The notes beneath the pieces were generated by a model. It was not told the origin of the DNA, searched no databases, and worked only from the letters and a program-made list of their open reading frames with translations. A stretch of DNA of 64,000 nt from Polaribacter marinus (lineage in GTDB: Bacteria; Bacteroidota; Bacteroidia; Flavobacteriales; Flavobacteriaceae). The DNA lies in the NCBI RefSeq assembly GCF_022662535.1, contig NZ_JAKQYM010000006.1:159128-223127 (forward strand), given 5' to 3'. Position 1 is the stretch's first letter, and the number at the start of each line of letters is the position of its first letter. This document shows positions 18,040 to 27,126 of the stretch, in pieces. The position numbers were made by a program, and so were the translations under genes.

Positions 18040-21000
18040 ATGAAAGAAAATATAATAGCCAACTTAAAATCATACGCTTTTAAAGAAGTTACTTTCGATA
18101 AGTTAATGAAAAAAAGAATTCATCAGATATTAATTGTTTGTTCTAATTATGATTTTTATATGCTTGAAGAAGATGGTAGAATTGAGGAACGAATTTTTAA
18201 TGAATACACTTCTTTAAATTTAAGACATCCACCAACTTTTTTACATGCAAATTCTGCAAGAAGGGCTGTTAAGAAGATGGAAACAAACACAATAGACATG
18301 GTAATTACATGGCTAGATATAGGTAATTATAAGGCTTTTGAAACCTCAAAAAAAATTAAAGAAGCTTTTCCAGATGTACCAATTGCAGCATTAAGTCATC
18401 ACTCATCACAATTAAGAAGCAAGCTACAGAAAGGAAATACAGGAATTATCGATTTTGTATTTCATTGGAATGGAAATGCCGACATATTTTTAGCAATTAT
18501 AAAATTAACGGAAGACAGAATGAATGCTCAAGTTGATATTAATAGCGTTGGTGTTAAAGCTATTTTATTAATAGAAGATTCATTGAAATTTTATTCGAGA
18601 TATATTCCATTAATATATAAAGAGCTTCTGAAGCAGACACAAGAGCTAATGTCTGAAGGATTAAATGAGCATCGAAAAATGCTGTTAATGCGTGGGCGGC
18701 CAAAAATTTTATTGGCTACAACTTATGAAGAGGGTATGGATTTATTTAACACCTATAGAGATAATTTATTAGGTGTTATATCTGATGTTAATTATTTTAA
18801 AGATGGTGTTAGAAATGAAGAAGCAGGATTTTTATTTTTAAAACACGTTAGAAATTACAAGCGTTATTTTCCTTTTTTAATTCAATCTTCAAATGCAGAT
18901 AACGAAAAACGAGCTTTAGAATTAAAAGGGAAATTTTTATACAAACATTCTGAAACTTTAGGAGTAGATATAAAAAATTATATCATAAAGTATTTTTCGT
19001 TTGGCGATTTTGAATTTTGGGACCCTGTACAAATGAAAGTTTTAGCAACTGCTAAAGATTTAAGCGAATTTCAAAAAGCACTACATATTGTAACTAAAGA
19101 CTCTTTAATGTATCATGGTACAAGAAGCGAATTTTCTAAATGGGTAAAATCAAGAGCACTTTTTCCGTTAGCAGATTTGTTAAGCACTGTTGAATATGAA
19201 GAATTTGAAGACGTAGAACAAATACGAGAATTTTTAATTAGGTCTATTAAACTATACAGAGTTTATAGGTCTAGAGGTGTAATTGTAAAATTTAACAAAT
19301 ATAAATATGATGAGTTTGTTGGTTTTGCAAGAATTGGAGAAGGAAATTTAGGAGGAAAAGGAAGAGGTTTGGCTTTTATAGATTCCTTTTTAAAACGAAA
19401 CAACTTATATAATAAATACGAAAATGTAAGTATTTCAATCCCAAGAACAGTAGTCATTAGTACAGAAGTATACGATCAATTTATAGACACACATAAACTA
19501 ATTAAGTTTGCAGCAAAATGCAATAATGATGAAGAAGTTTTAAAAGAATTTATATCCAAAGAACTTCCAAAATGGGTTTTAGAAGATATTAGAGCATTTT
19601 TAAAAACAACAAAATGTCCAGTTGCAGTACGCTCATCAAGTATGTTAGAAGATTCTAATTATCAGCCATTTGCAGGTGTTTTTTCTACCTATATGCTTCC
19701 AAATTCGGACATAGACAAAATGGTTGAAATGGTTTCTAATGCAGTAAAATCTGTTATTGCTTCTGCTTTTTTCGAAAATAGTAAATCCTATTTAAAAGCA
19801 ATATCACACACAATAGAAGAAGATAAAATGGCGGTAATTTTACAAGAGATTACTGGTAAACAATACCAAGATGTGTATTATCCAAATATATCGGGAGTTG
19901 CACGTTCTATTAATTTTTATCCGATTGGAGAAGAAAAACCAAATGAAGGAATAGCTAATATTGCTTTAGGTTTAGGAGAATTAATTGTTGGAGGAGGGCA
20001 GTCTTTGCGTTTTTCGCCCTATCACCCTAAAAAGGTGTTACAATTATCTTCTCCGGGCTCAACTCAAAGAGATACACAGCAATATTTTTATGGCCTAGAT
20101 GTTAATCCAGATAGTTATCAAACATCAACTTCTGAAGCCATTAATAAAAAGAAGGTAACTATTAGAGGGGCAGAAAAACATGGTTCTTTAAAGTTTGTAG
20201 CATCAACCTACGATTTACAAAACAATAGGATTATACCAGGTGTAATGCATGATGGAATTCGTGTAATTACATTTGATAATATTTTAAAATACAACACTTT
20301 TCCGTTGCCAGAAATTTTACAAGAACTATTACGAATTGGGCAACGAGAAATGAGAAATCCCATAGAAATAGAGTTTGCCGTAAAGTTAGATGTTCCGTCA
20401 GGAAAGCCAAAAGAATTTAGTTTTTTACAAATTAGACCTATTATAGAAAGTGTAGAAACGGTGTGTAAATTGCCTAAAAATTTAGATATTTTAGACACTA
20501 TAATTTATTCTGAATCTGCTTTAGGAAATGGAAAATATGAAAATATCTGCGATGTTGTTTATGTAAAACCCAACACATTTAATTCTGCTAATACAAGAGA
20601 AATTGCAAAAGCAGTAGAAGCCATTAATAAAAAATTTATTGATGCAGACAAACCTTATATTTTGGTAGGCCCAGGACGTTGGGGCTCAAGCGATTCTTGG
20701 TTAGGAATCCCAGTACTTTGGTCTCAAATTTCTGCAGCAAAAATAATTGTAGAATCGGGTTTAAATGATTTTAGAATAGACCCGAGTCAAGGAACACATT
20801 TTTTTCAAAATTTAACATCCTTTAAAGTGGGCTATTTAACCATAAACCCATTTATAAAAGATGGTTTTTTTGATGTAGATTATTTAAATGAACAAGAAGC
20901 TGTTTTTGAAGATCCTTATTTACGACACATTTCTTTTCAAAATCCACTTACAGTTATTGTGGATGGTACAAATAATAAAGCTGCAATTTTTAAAGCAGGT

Positions 21001-21072
21001 ATTTCATTGAAAGATACTTACGTAAATGAAGAAAGTACAGATGAAGAGTTGCCACCTGAGGGATTTATGTAA
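18040..21072 (+). CDS. receiver/pseudo-receiver protein with a PEP-synthase-type ATP-grasp domain
   Basis: I start this protein at ATG 18040 (1010 residues), as the upstream GTG has no support. The order is: a degenerate receiver-like region (about 20-150; WLDIGN could hold a residual Asp), then a second receiver (about 170-310) with acidic pair Glu179-Asp180 (LLIEDS), candidate phospho-acceptor Asp249 (GVISDVNYF), Ser283 (LIQSSN) and Lys302. The PPDK/PEPS N-terminal ATP-grasp domain follows from GGKG at 438-441, with VAVRSSSMLEDS at about 528. The phosphohistidine swivel domain and PEP barrel of PEP synthase are absent, so it cannot be a complete synthase. It may be a phosphorylation-controlled nucleotide-binding enzyme or sensor. 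It stands alone between two GDH genes. Confidence 0.85.
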   Translation: MKENIIANLKSYAFKEVTFDKLMKKRIHQILIVCSNYDFYMLEEDGRIEERIFNEYTSLNLRHPPTFLHANSARRAVKKMETNTIDMVITWLDIGNYKAFETSKKIKEAFPDVPIAALSHHSSQLRSKLQKGNTGIIDFVFHWNGNADIFLAIIKLTEDRMNAQVDINSVGVKAILLIEDSLKFYSRYIPLIYKELLKQTQELMSEGLNEHRKMLLMRGRPKILLATTYEEGMDLFNTYRDNLLGVISDVNYFKDGVRNEEAGFLFLKHVRNYKRYFPFLIQSSNADNEKRALELKGKFLYKHSETLGVDIKNYIIKYFSFGDFEFWDPVQMKVLATAKDLSEFQKALHIVTKDSLMYHGTRSEFSKWVKSRALFPLADLLSTVEYEEFEDVEQIREFLIRSIKLYRVYRSRGVIVKFNKYKYDEFVGFARIGEGNLGGKGRGLAFIDSFLKRNNLYNKYENVSISIPRTVVISTEVYDQFIDTHKLIKFAAKCNNDEEVLKEFISKELPKWVLEDIRAFLKTTKCPVAVRSSSMLEDSNYQPFAGVFSTYMLPNSDIDKMVEMVSNAVKSVIASAFFENSKSYLKAISHTIEEDKMAVILQEITGKQYQDVYYPNISGVARSINFYPIGEEKPNEGIANIALGLGELIVGGGQSLRFSPYHPKKVLQLSSPGSTQRDTQQYFYGLDVNPDSYQTSTSEAINKKKVTIRGAEKHGSLKFVASTYDLQNNRIIPGVMHDGIRVITFDNILKYNTFPLPEILQELLRIGQREMRNPIEIEFAVKLDVPSGKPKEFSFLQIRPIIESVETVCKLPKNLDILDTIIYSESALGNGKYENICDVVYVKPNTFNSANTREIAKAVEAINKKFIDADKPYILVGPGRWGSSDSWLGIPVLWSQISAAKIIVESGLNDFRIDPSQGTHFFQNLTSFKVGYLTINPFIKDGFFDVDYLNEQEAVFEDPYLRHISFQNPLTVIVDGTNNKAAIFKAGISLKDTYVNEESTDEELPPEGFM

Positions 21073-21176
21073 AAATATGTGTCTAATAAAAAAGACCCCT
21101 TAAGCGTTTAAATATATTTCATATTCGTAAAAAAGGATTATTTTTTTGTTAAATCTTAAAAATACAACGAAAGATG

Positions 21177-21210
21177 TTGTTTAAAAATCAATTTTAAAAA
21201 TGTATTTTTG
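21177..21210 (+). promoter_or_regulatory. promoter of the second gdh gene
   Basis: TTG at 21177-21179 and TATTTTTG at 21203-21210 are 23 bases apart, within the range seen in Flavobacterium promoters. The start codon follows 42 bases later. The presence of an own promoter suggests independent regulation from the upstream receiver/ATP-grasp gene. Confidence 0.55.
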
Positions 21211-21252
21211 TTATGAAAATTATACTATAAAATAGTTGTTAATTATATTAAT

Positions 21253-22590
21253 ATGAATGTCAAAGAAATTTTAACAAACCTAGAAACAAAACATCCTAAT
21301 GAAAAGGAATATTTACAGGCTGTTAAAGAAGTTTTAGAATCTATTGAAACGATTTATAATGAAAATCCTCAATACGAATCGGCAAAAGTTATTGAACGTT
21401 TAGTAGAACCAGATCGCATTTTTACTTTTAGAATTTCTTGGATTGATGATTCAGGAAATGTTCATGTAAATTTAGGTCACAGAATACAATTTAATAACGC
21501 TATTGGCCCTTACAAAGGAGGTATTCGATTACATCCAAGTGTAAATTTAAGCATCTTAAAGTTTTTAGGGTTTGAACAAATATTTAAAAATGCCTTAACC
21601 ACATTACCAATGGGTGGTGCAAAAGGAGGTTCAGATTTTAATCCAAAAGGAAAATCAGATACAGAAATCATGCGTTTTTGTCAAGCGTTCATGTTAGAAT
21701 TATGGAGGTTTATTGGCCCAAGTACAGATGTACCTGCTGGAGATATTGGAACAGGAGCTAGAGAAATTGGGTTTATGTATGGTATGTATAAAAAATTACA
21801 ACAAGAAAACTCAGGTGTTTTTACTGGTAAAGGTTTAAATTGGGGAGGAAGCTTAATTAGACCAGAAGCAACTGGTTTTGGAGGCGTTTACTTTACAAAA
21901 GAAATGTTAGAAACTAAAAATGATGATTTTAAAGGTAAAATAATTGCACTTTCCGGTTTTGGAAATGTAACTTGGGGTGTTGCTTTAAAAATTACAGAAT
22001 TAGGCGGAAAAGTAGTTACCATTTCTGGTCCTGATGGATATATTTATGATGAAAAAGGGTTAGATAATGATAAAATAAGTTACTTGTTACAATTAAGAGC
22101 AAGTAATAATGATATTGTTTCTCCGTATGCCGATGAGTTTCCGGAAGCTACCTTTTATCCAAATGAAAAACCTTGGGGAGTAAAATGTGATATTGCAATG
22201 CCTTGTGCAACTCAAAATGAGTTAAACGGTGAAGATGCAGAAAAATTAATTGCAAATGGTGTACAATATGTAGCAGAGGTTTCTAATATGGGTTGTACTC
22301 CAGAAGCCATTCATGAGTTTCATAAAGCCAAAATTTTATACGCACCAGGGAAAGCCGTTAATGCAGGTGGAGTAGGAGTTTCTGGATTAGAAATGTCTCA
22401 AAATGCAATGAAAATCAATTGGACTAAAGAAGAAGTAGACGTTAAATTGCATCAAATAATGCATTCTATACATGTTTCTTGTTTAAAATTTGGAACAGAA
22501 GAAGATGGTTATATAAACTATGTAAAAGGAGCAAATATTGCCGGTTTTATTAAAGTAGCCGATTCAATGTTAGATCAAGGAGTAATTTAA
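21253..22590 (+). CDS. glutamate dehydrogenase, NAD-type paralogue
   Basis: This 445-residue enzyme is a paralogue of the GDH encoded at 16573, with an intact catalytic Lys segment (GGAKGGSDFNPKG) and Asp segment (DVPAGDIGTGAREIGFM). The coenzyme fingerprint differs: SGFGNVTWG (Phe236) and ISGPDGYIYD (Pro260). The well-studied NAD-dependent GDH of Clostridium symbiosum has the same Phe and Pro at these places, and changing both to Ser is known to shift preference to NADP. I therefore infer a catabolic, NAD-linked enzyme. The gene has its own promoter and terminator. Confidence 0.94.
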   Translation: MNVKEILTNLETKHPNEKEYLQAVKEVLESIETIYNENPQYESAKVIERLVEPDRIFTFRISWIDDSGNVHVNLGHRIQFNNAIGPYKGGIRLHPSVNLSILKFLGFEQIFKNALTTLPMGGAKGGSDFNPKGKSDTEIMRFCQAFMLELWRFIGPSTDVPAGDIGTGAREIGFMYGMYKKLQQENSGVFTGKGLNWGGSLIRPEATGFGGVYFTKEMLETKNDDFKGKIIALSGFGNVTWGVALKITELGGKVVTISGPDGYIYDEKGLDNDKISYLLQLRASNNDIVSPYADEFPEATFYPNEKPWGVKCDIAMPCATQNELNGEDAEKLIANGVQYVAEVSNMGCTPEAIHEFHKAKILYAPGKAVNAGGVGVSGLEMSQNAMKINWTKEEVDVKLHQIMHSIHVSCLKFGTEEDGYINYVKGANIAGFIKVADSMLDQGVI

Positions 22591-22620
22591 TAGTATTCTT
22601 TAATAAATAGAATTAAGAAG

Positions 22621-22646
22621 CGCATCAATTTTGATGCGTTTTTTTT
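22621..22646 (+). terminator. terminator of the second gdh gene
   Basis: Arms CGCATCA (22621-22627) and TGATGCG (22632-22638) with a 4-nt loop are followed by eight T. The hairpin core equals that after gdhA. Confidence 0.85.
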
Positions 22647-22658
22647 ATTTTTGATATT

Positions 22659-23498
22659 ATGAAAATGACTAAGAATATAATTTTACAAGGCAAACATCAC
22701 AAACCCATCTTAGTTGATGTTATTTATAAAGAAACTCATCAGCCTAAAAAAGTGATCATTTTTTGTCATGGTTATAAAGGGTTTAAAGATTGGGGAGCTT
22801 GGAATAGTATGGCTCAAACTTTTGCTAAAGCAGGATTTTTCTTTATAAAGTTTAACTTTTCTCATAATGGAGGAACCTCAGAAAATCCAATAGATTTTCC
22901 AGATTTAAAAGCTTTTGGTAACAACAATTATACAAAAGAATTAGATGATTTAGGGACTGTTATAGATTGGATTTCTACAAATAAAGATTTTAAAAATGAA
23001 GTTGATTTAGAAACGATTTCTTTAATTGGGCATTCTCGTGGAGGTGGAATAGTTTTGCTAAAATCGAATGAAGAAAAGTGTATAAAAAAAGTAATTACTT
23101 TGGCTGGAGTTTCAAATTATAAAACACGATTTCCAAAAAAAGAAGCTTTTCAAAAATGGAAAGAAAAGGGTGTTTATTATGTGAAAAATGGACGAAATCA
23201 TCAAGAAATGCCTCACTTTTATCAATTTTATGAAGATTTTATTAGAAATGAAAATCGTTTAAATATTCAAAAAGCAACGGAAAATCTAAAGATTCCTCAG
23301 TTAATAATTCATGGTGATAATGATACTTCTGTAGCAATCAGCGAAGCGAAAAAACTACATCTATGGAACCCTAAAAGTGAGTTTAAAATCATAGAAAATG
23401 CAAATCATGTTTTTAATACTGCTCATCCATGGAAAAAAGAAGTTTTATCTAAAGAATTAGAAAAAGTCACACAAATTTGTATTGATTTTTTGAAATAA
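22659..23498 (+). CDS. alpha/beta hydrolase (dienelactone-hydrolase-like)
   Basis: The 279-residue cytoplasmic protein has an alpha/beta-hydrolase fold. An oxyanion-type motif FCHGYKGFKDWGAW lies near residue 33, the nucleophile elbow is GHSRGGG (about 125), the acid is probably Asp in IHGDNDTSV (about 218) and the His is in NANHVFN (about 250). Substrate is unknown; such proteins act on esters or acyl groups. It follows the gdh terminator by about 20 bases, so a promoter must lie in or near the terminator. dinB follows 30 bases downstream. Confidence 0.85.
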   Translation: MKMTKNIILQGKHHKPILVDVIYKETHQPKKVIIFCHGYKGFKDWGAWNSMAQTFAKAGFFFIKFNFSHNGGTSENPIDFPDLKAFGNNNYTKELDDLGTVIDWISTNKDFKNEVDLETISLIGHSRGGGIVLLKSNEEKCIKKVITLAGVSNYKTRFPKKEAFQKWKEKGVYYVKNGRNHQEMPHFYQFYEDFIRNENRLNIQKATENLKIPQLIIHGDNDTSVAISEAKKLHLWNPKSEFKIIENANHVFNTAHPWKKEVLSKELEKVTQICIDFLK

Positions 23499-23528
23499 TA
23501 TTCAACTCAAATTCCGTATTTTCGAAAG

Positions 23529-24611
23529 ATGGAATTACAACCTCCTTTTCGAAAAATTATACATGTAGATATGGATGCTTTTTATGCATCTGTAGCAGCG
23601 TTAGATAATCCGGAATTAAGAGGAAAAGCAATTGCTGTTGGAGGAGAAGGAAGAAGAGGTGTTATTTCTGCAGCAAGTTATGAAGCGCGTAAATTTGGTG
23701 TAAAATCTGCAATGAGCGGTACTTTAGCTAGACAAAAATGTCCGCATTTAATCTTTGTAAATAGTGATTTTGATCGTTATAAAGAAATATCAAAACAGAT
23801 TAGAGAAATATTTTACGAGTATACCGATTTAGTAGAACCACTTTCTTTAGACGAAGCTTATTTAGATGTTACAGAAAACAAAAAAGGCAACCCATCTGCA
23901 AATGATATTGCTAGAGAAATTAGGCTACGTATTTTTGATGAAACTGGCTTACGGGCTTCTGCAGGAATTTCTATAAATAAGTTTATTGCCAAAGTTGCTT
24001 CAGATATTAACAAACCTAATGGACAAAAAACAGTTCATCCAGAAGAAGTTATTCAGTTTTTGGAAGATTTACCAGTCAATAAATTTTATGGAGTTGGTAA
24101 AGTTACCGCAGCTAAAATGTATAATTTAGGCATTTTTGTGGGCAACGATTTAAAGAAAAAATCATTGGAAGAATTGGTACAATTGTTCGGTAAATCTGGG
24201 GTTCATTATTACAATATTGTTCGCGGTATTCATAATAGTAAAGTAAAACCAGATCGAATTAGAAAGTCGATTGCTGCAGAAAGAACATTTGATGAAAATA
24301 TTTCTTCAGAAATTTTTATGCTAGAACGTTTAGAAAAAATTGCAGATGAACTGGAAAGACGTATGAAAAAATCTGATACAAAAGGAAAAACCATTACTTT
24401 AAAAATTAAATATTCAGATTTTACGCAACAGACAAGAAGTAAAACTACCACAAATTTTATGCAAACAAAACGCGAATTTTTCCCTGTAGTAAAAAAATTA
24501 TTATTTCAAGAAAAGTTGCAAAACTCTGTGCGTTTATTGGGGCTTTCTTTTGCAAATTTAAATACAGAAACAAAAGAACCTTTTTGGGTACAATTACAAT
24601 TTGATTTTTAA
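23529..24611 (+). CDS. dinB: DNA polymerase IV (Y-family, translesion)
   Basis: This 360-residue error-prone polymerase bypasses lesions. It has the Y-family catalytic motifs IHVDMDAFYASV near the N-terminus and PLSLDEAYLDVT near residue 100, the HhH thumb (FYGVGKVTAAKMYNLGI) and the little-finger domain in the last 120 residues. It ends in LQFDF, which looks like a C-terminal beta-clamp-binding motif. The stop overlaps the next ATG by one base (TAATG), which suggests translational coupling to the FAD oxidoreductase gene. Confidence 0.95.
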   Translation: MELQPPFRKIIHVDMDAFYASVAALDNPELRGKAIAVGGEGRRGVISAASYEARKFGVKSAMSGTLARQKCPHLIFVNSDFDRYKEISKQIREIFYEYTDLVEPLSLDEAYLDVTENKKGNPSANDIAREIRLRIFDETGLRASAGISINKFIAKVASDINKPNGQKTVHPEEVIQFLEDLPVNKFYGVGKVTAAKMYNLGIFVGNDLKKKSLEELVQLFGKSGVHYYNIVRGIHNSKVKPDRIRKSIAAERTFDENISSEIFMLERLEKIADELERRMKKSDTKGKTITLKIKYSDFTQQTRSKTTTNFMQTKREFFPVVKKLLFQEKLQNSVRLLGLSFANLNTETKEPFWVQLQFDF

Positions 24612-25717
24612 TGAATTATAGTTATTGGGAAATAAAAGAATGGTTTTCTAACATCGATTTTACGATTGTTGGTAGTGGAATTGTAGGTTTAAACTGTGCC
24701 TTAGAGCTTAAGAAAGAGCATCCAAAATCTAATGTTTTAATTCTTGAAAAAGGAATGTTGCCTCAAGGAGCAAGTACTAAAAACGCAGGATTTGCTTGCT
24801 TTGGAAGTTTATCAGAAATCATTGACGATTTACACGCACACACAACACAAGAGGTTTTTAATTTAGTAGAAAAACGTTGGAAAGGCTTAGGTTTGTTACG
24901 TGAGAATTTAGGCGATAAAAACATTGATTTTCAGCAAAACAAAGGGTTTGAATTGTTTCAAGATCCAACTTTTTTTAATGAATGTATTTCTAAAAAAGAA
25001 GAAATTAATCAGTTGTTAAACCCGATTTTTAAAAATGATGTTTTTTCTACCTCTAAGAATAATTTTGGTTTTCAAAAAGTACATCAAAAATATATTGTAA
25101 ACAATTTTGAGGGACAAATTGATACCGGAAAAATGATTTCACATTTGCTTAAAAAAGTACAGAATATAGGTGTAAAAATATTGAATAATATTACCGTAGA
25201 GAGTTTTATTGAGGGAGATAAAAAAGTAAATATAAAAACTAATATATCAGATTTTTACACTAAAAAATTACTAATAACAACCAATGGTTTTGCGGGACAA
25301 CTTTTAGATGAAAATATCAAACCCGCTAGAGCCCAAGTTATTATTACTGAACCCATAAAGAATTTACAGATAAAAGGAACATTTCATCTAGATAAAGGCT
25401 ATTATTATTTTAGAAATATTGATGATAGAATTTTATTTGGTGGTGGAAGAAATCTCGATTTTAAAACAGAAGAAACTACTCATTTTGGTCAGACAGCAAT
25501 TATTCAAAATGAATTAGAAAGAATATTAAAAGAAATCATTTTACCCAACACAAATTTTAAAATAGACCAAAGATGGAGTGGAATTATGGGAGTAGGAAAT
25601 CAAAAAAAGGCAATTGTAAAACAACTTTCTAATAATGTATTTTGTGGTGTAAGATTAGGAGGAATGGGAATTGCTATAGGTAGTTTGGTGGGAAAAGAAT
25701 TAGCAGATTTGTTATGA
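24611..25717 (+). CDS. FAD-dependent oxidoreductase (DAO/glycine-oxidase-like)
   Basis: The 368-residue protein has the FAD-binding motif FTIVGSGIVGLNCALELK near residues 18-35 and a DAO-family C-terminus (RWSGIMGVGNQKKAI...GVRLGGMGIAIGSLVGKELADLL). Members oxidise amines or amino acids. The segment GASTKNAGFACFGS near residue 56 is the typical second contact of this group. Substrate is unknown. It shares one base with dinB and four (ATGA) with the next gene, so the three are probably one operon, although a metabolic link to DNA repair is not evident. Confidence 0.87.
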   Translation: MNYSYWEIKEWFSNIDFTIVGSGIVGLNCALELKKEHPKSNVLILEKGMLPQGASTKNAGFACFGSLSEIIDDLHAHTTQEVFNLVEKRWKGLGLLRENLGDKNIDFQQNKGFELFQDPTFFNECISKKEEINQLLNPIFKNDVFSTSKNNFGFQKVHQKYIVNNFEGQIDTGKMISHLLKKVQNIGVKILNNITVESFIEGDKKVNIKTNISDFYTKKLLITTNGFAGQLLDENIKPARAQVIITEPIKNLQIKGTFHLDKGYYYFRNIDDRILFGGGRNLDFKTEETTHFGQTAIIQNELERILKEIILPNTNFKIDQRWSGIMGVGNQKKAIVKQLSNNVFCGVRLGGMGIAIGSLVGKELADLL

Positions 25718-26163
25718 ATATAAAACAAGCACTTTTTATACAATGTCAAAACTATGTAAATAATCGTTTACAAACAATTGACAAAATTATTACATCTAAC
25801 CAGAATGCACTGCAATCTGAAACCAAAAGTTCAGCAGGAGATAAGCATGAAACAGGTAGAGCAATGTTGCAATTAGAAATGGAAAAAGCAGGTCAACAAC
25901 TTGCGGGAATTGTTCAAATGAAAGAAATTTTGGCTAAGATTGATATTTCTAAAGCATCAAAAAAAGCACATTTAGGAAGTGTTGTCTTTACCAATAAAGC
26001 CAACTATTTTTTAAGTGTCAGTGCAGGAAAATTAACAGTAGAGGGCAAGAATTATTTTGCGGTTTCTGTTTCTTCACCAATCGGAAAAATGTTATTAGGA
26101 AGGCAAGAAAAAGATAAAATTTCTTTTAATAGTGTCGAATTTATAATTCAATTAATAAATTAA
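25714..26163 (+). CDS. GreA/Rnk-like protein of unknown function
   Basis: This 149-residue protein has an N-terminal helical half with the motif SSAGDKHETGRAMLQLE (about 39-55) and a C-terminal half ending SPIGKMLLGRQEKDKI. That is the layout of GreA/GreB-like proteins: a helical hairpin plus FKBP-like domain with an SPxGKALLGxxxGD motif. I recall it being mislabelled 3-oxoacyl-ACP synthase in flavobacteria; nothing here supports that. It could act on RNA polymerase, but the acidic tip of GreA is not clear. Its ATG overlaps the upstream stop (ATGA), and its 3' end overlaps the convergent ABC gene by 23 bases. Confidence 0.75.
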   Translation: MNIKQALFIQCQNYVNNRLQTIDKIITSNQNALQSETKSSAGDKHETGRAMLQLEMEKAGQQLAGIVQMKEILAKIDISKASKKAHLGSVVFTNKANYFLSVSAGKLTVEGKNYFAVSVSSPIGKMLLGRQEKDKISFNSVEFIIQLIN

Positions 26164-27067
26164 TTTTTTCACCTTTTTGTAAATCAGAAGAAGAATTAAA
26201 AAATACTTTTTGCTCATCAAGAACAGCTTCAACCAACCAATAAGAACCTTTAAAAAAAGAATTTAAAACGGTTGCTTTTAATTCAGGTTTTTCAACCATT
26301 TTTAGTTGATGAGGATATACTAAATGTTTTTTATTGTTGATTGTAATTTCGTTAACGTCATCAAATAAAGAGGCAACATATTTTTCTTTTGGAGCGTTGT
26401 ATATTTCTTTAGGAGTTGCATTTGCAATGATTTTTTTATTACGAATTACGAGTAGTTTATCAGCAAAAGAAAGAGCATCATCTTTATCGTGAGTAGCCAC
26501 AATACACGCAATATTTTTTTCTTTTAAATAGCTAAATAAATTTCTTCTCAAAGAGTTCTTTTTAAAGTTATCTATTTGTCCAAAAGGTTCGTCAAGTAAT
26601 AATAGTTCTGGTTCTTTTGCAAGTGCTCTAGCTATTGCCACACGTTGTTTTTGACCTCCACTTAAATTTTTAACTTTTGTATTTCTAAAAGCTGTCATTT
26701 CTATTACGTCTAATAATTCTTGTGTACGTTTTTCACTTTCTTTGGGATAAAAACGTGACAAGAATTTTTTGATGTTTTCTGACACGGAAGTATAAGGCAT
26801 CAAATCAAAATCTTGGGCCACATATTTAAAGAAATCCATTCCAGGAACTAAATAGTGTTTTGGACCTAAAACTCGATTTTTATTCCAGAAAATTTCACCC
26901 TTTTGCAGATCTAATAAACCGTAAATTATTTTTAAAAGAGTTGATTTACCACAACCACTTTCTCCCATTATACATAAGTGTTCTCCTTGTTGTAAAGAAA
27001 AATTAATATCTTTTAAAACAGGTTTATTTTTGTGATAAGAGAAAGAAATTGTTTTGACCTTTAGCAT
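26141..27067 (-). CDS. ABC transporter ATP-binding protein (Fe3+/polyamine type)
   Basis: The 308-residue ATPase has Walker A GESGCGKST (about 36-44), signature LSGGQKQRVAIARAL (about 140), Walker B LLLLDEPFGQID and the switch His in VATHDKDDALS. The last 80 residues look like a TOBE-type accessory domain, as in iron or polyamine importers. No permease or binding-protein gene is adjacent, so the partner must be elsewhere. Its 3' end overlaps that of the convergent GreA-like gene, so the two transcripts are complementary at their ends. Confidence 0.9.
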   Translation of the reverse strand: MLKVKTISFSYHKNKPVLKDINFSLQQGEHLCIMGESGCGKSTLLKIIYGLLDLQKGEIFWNKNRVLGPKHYLVPGMDFFKYVAQDFDLMPYTSVSENIKKFLSRFYPKESEKRTQELLDVIEMTAFRNTKVKNLSGGQKQRVAIARALAKEPELLLLDEPFGQIDNFKKNSLRRNLFSYLKEKNIACIVATHDKDDALSFADKLLVIRNKKIIANATPKEIYNAPKEKYVASLFDDVNEITINNKKHLVYPHQLKMVEKPELKATVLNSFFKGSYWLVEAVLDEQKVFFNSSSDLQKGEKINLLIEL

Positions 27068-27126
27068 TTTGCAAAAATAAGACTTCTAAATTGATTCGTT
27101 GCGGCAAAAAACAGGTAAGTATGTTT

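Noticed and set aside
18040..21072. Phosphoenolpyruvate synthase
   Set aside because: Only the ATP-grasp part is present; the phosphohistidine and PEP-binding domains are missing, so the reaction cannot be completed.
25714..26163. 3-oxoacyl-ACP synthase
   Set aside because: No thiolase-fold motif and far too short; the sequence fits a GreA-like layout.
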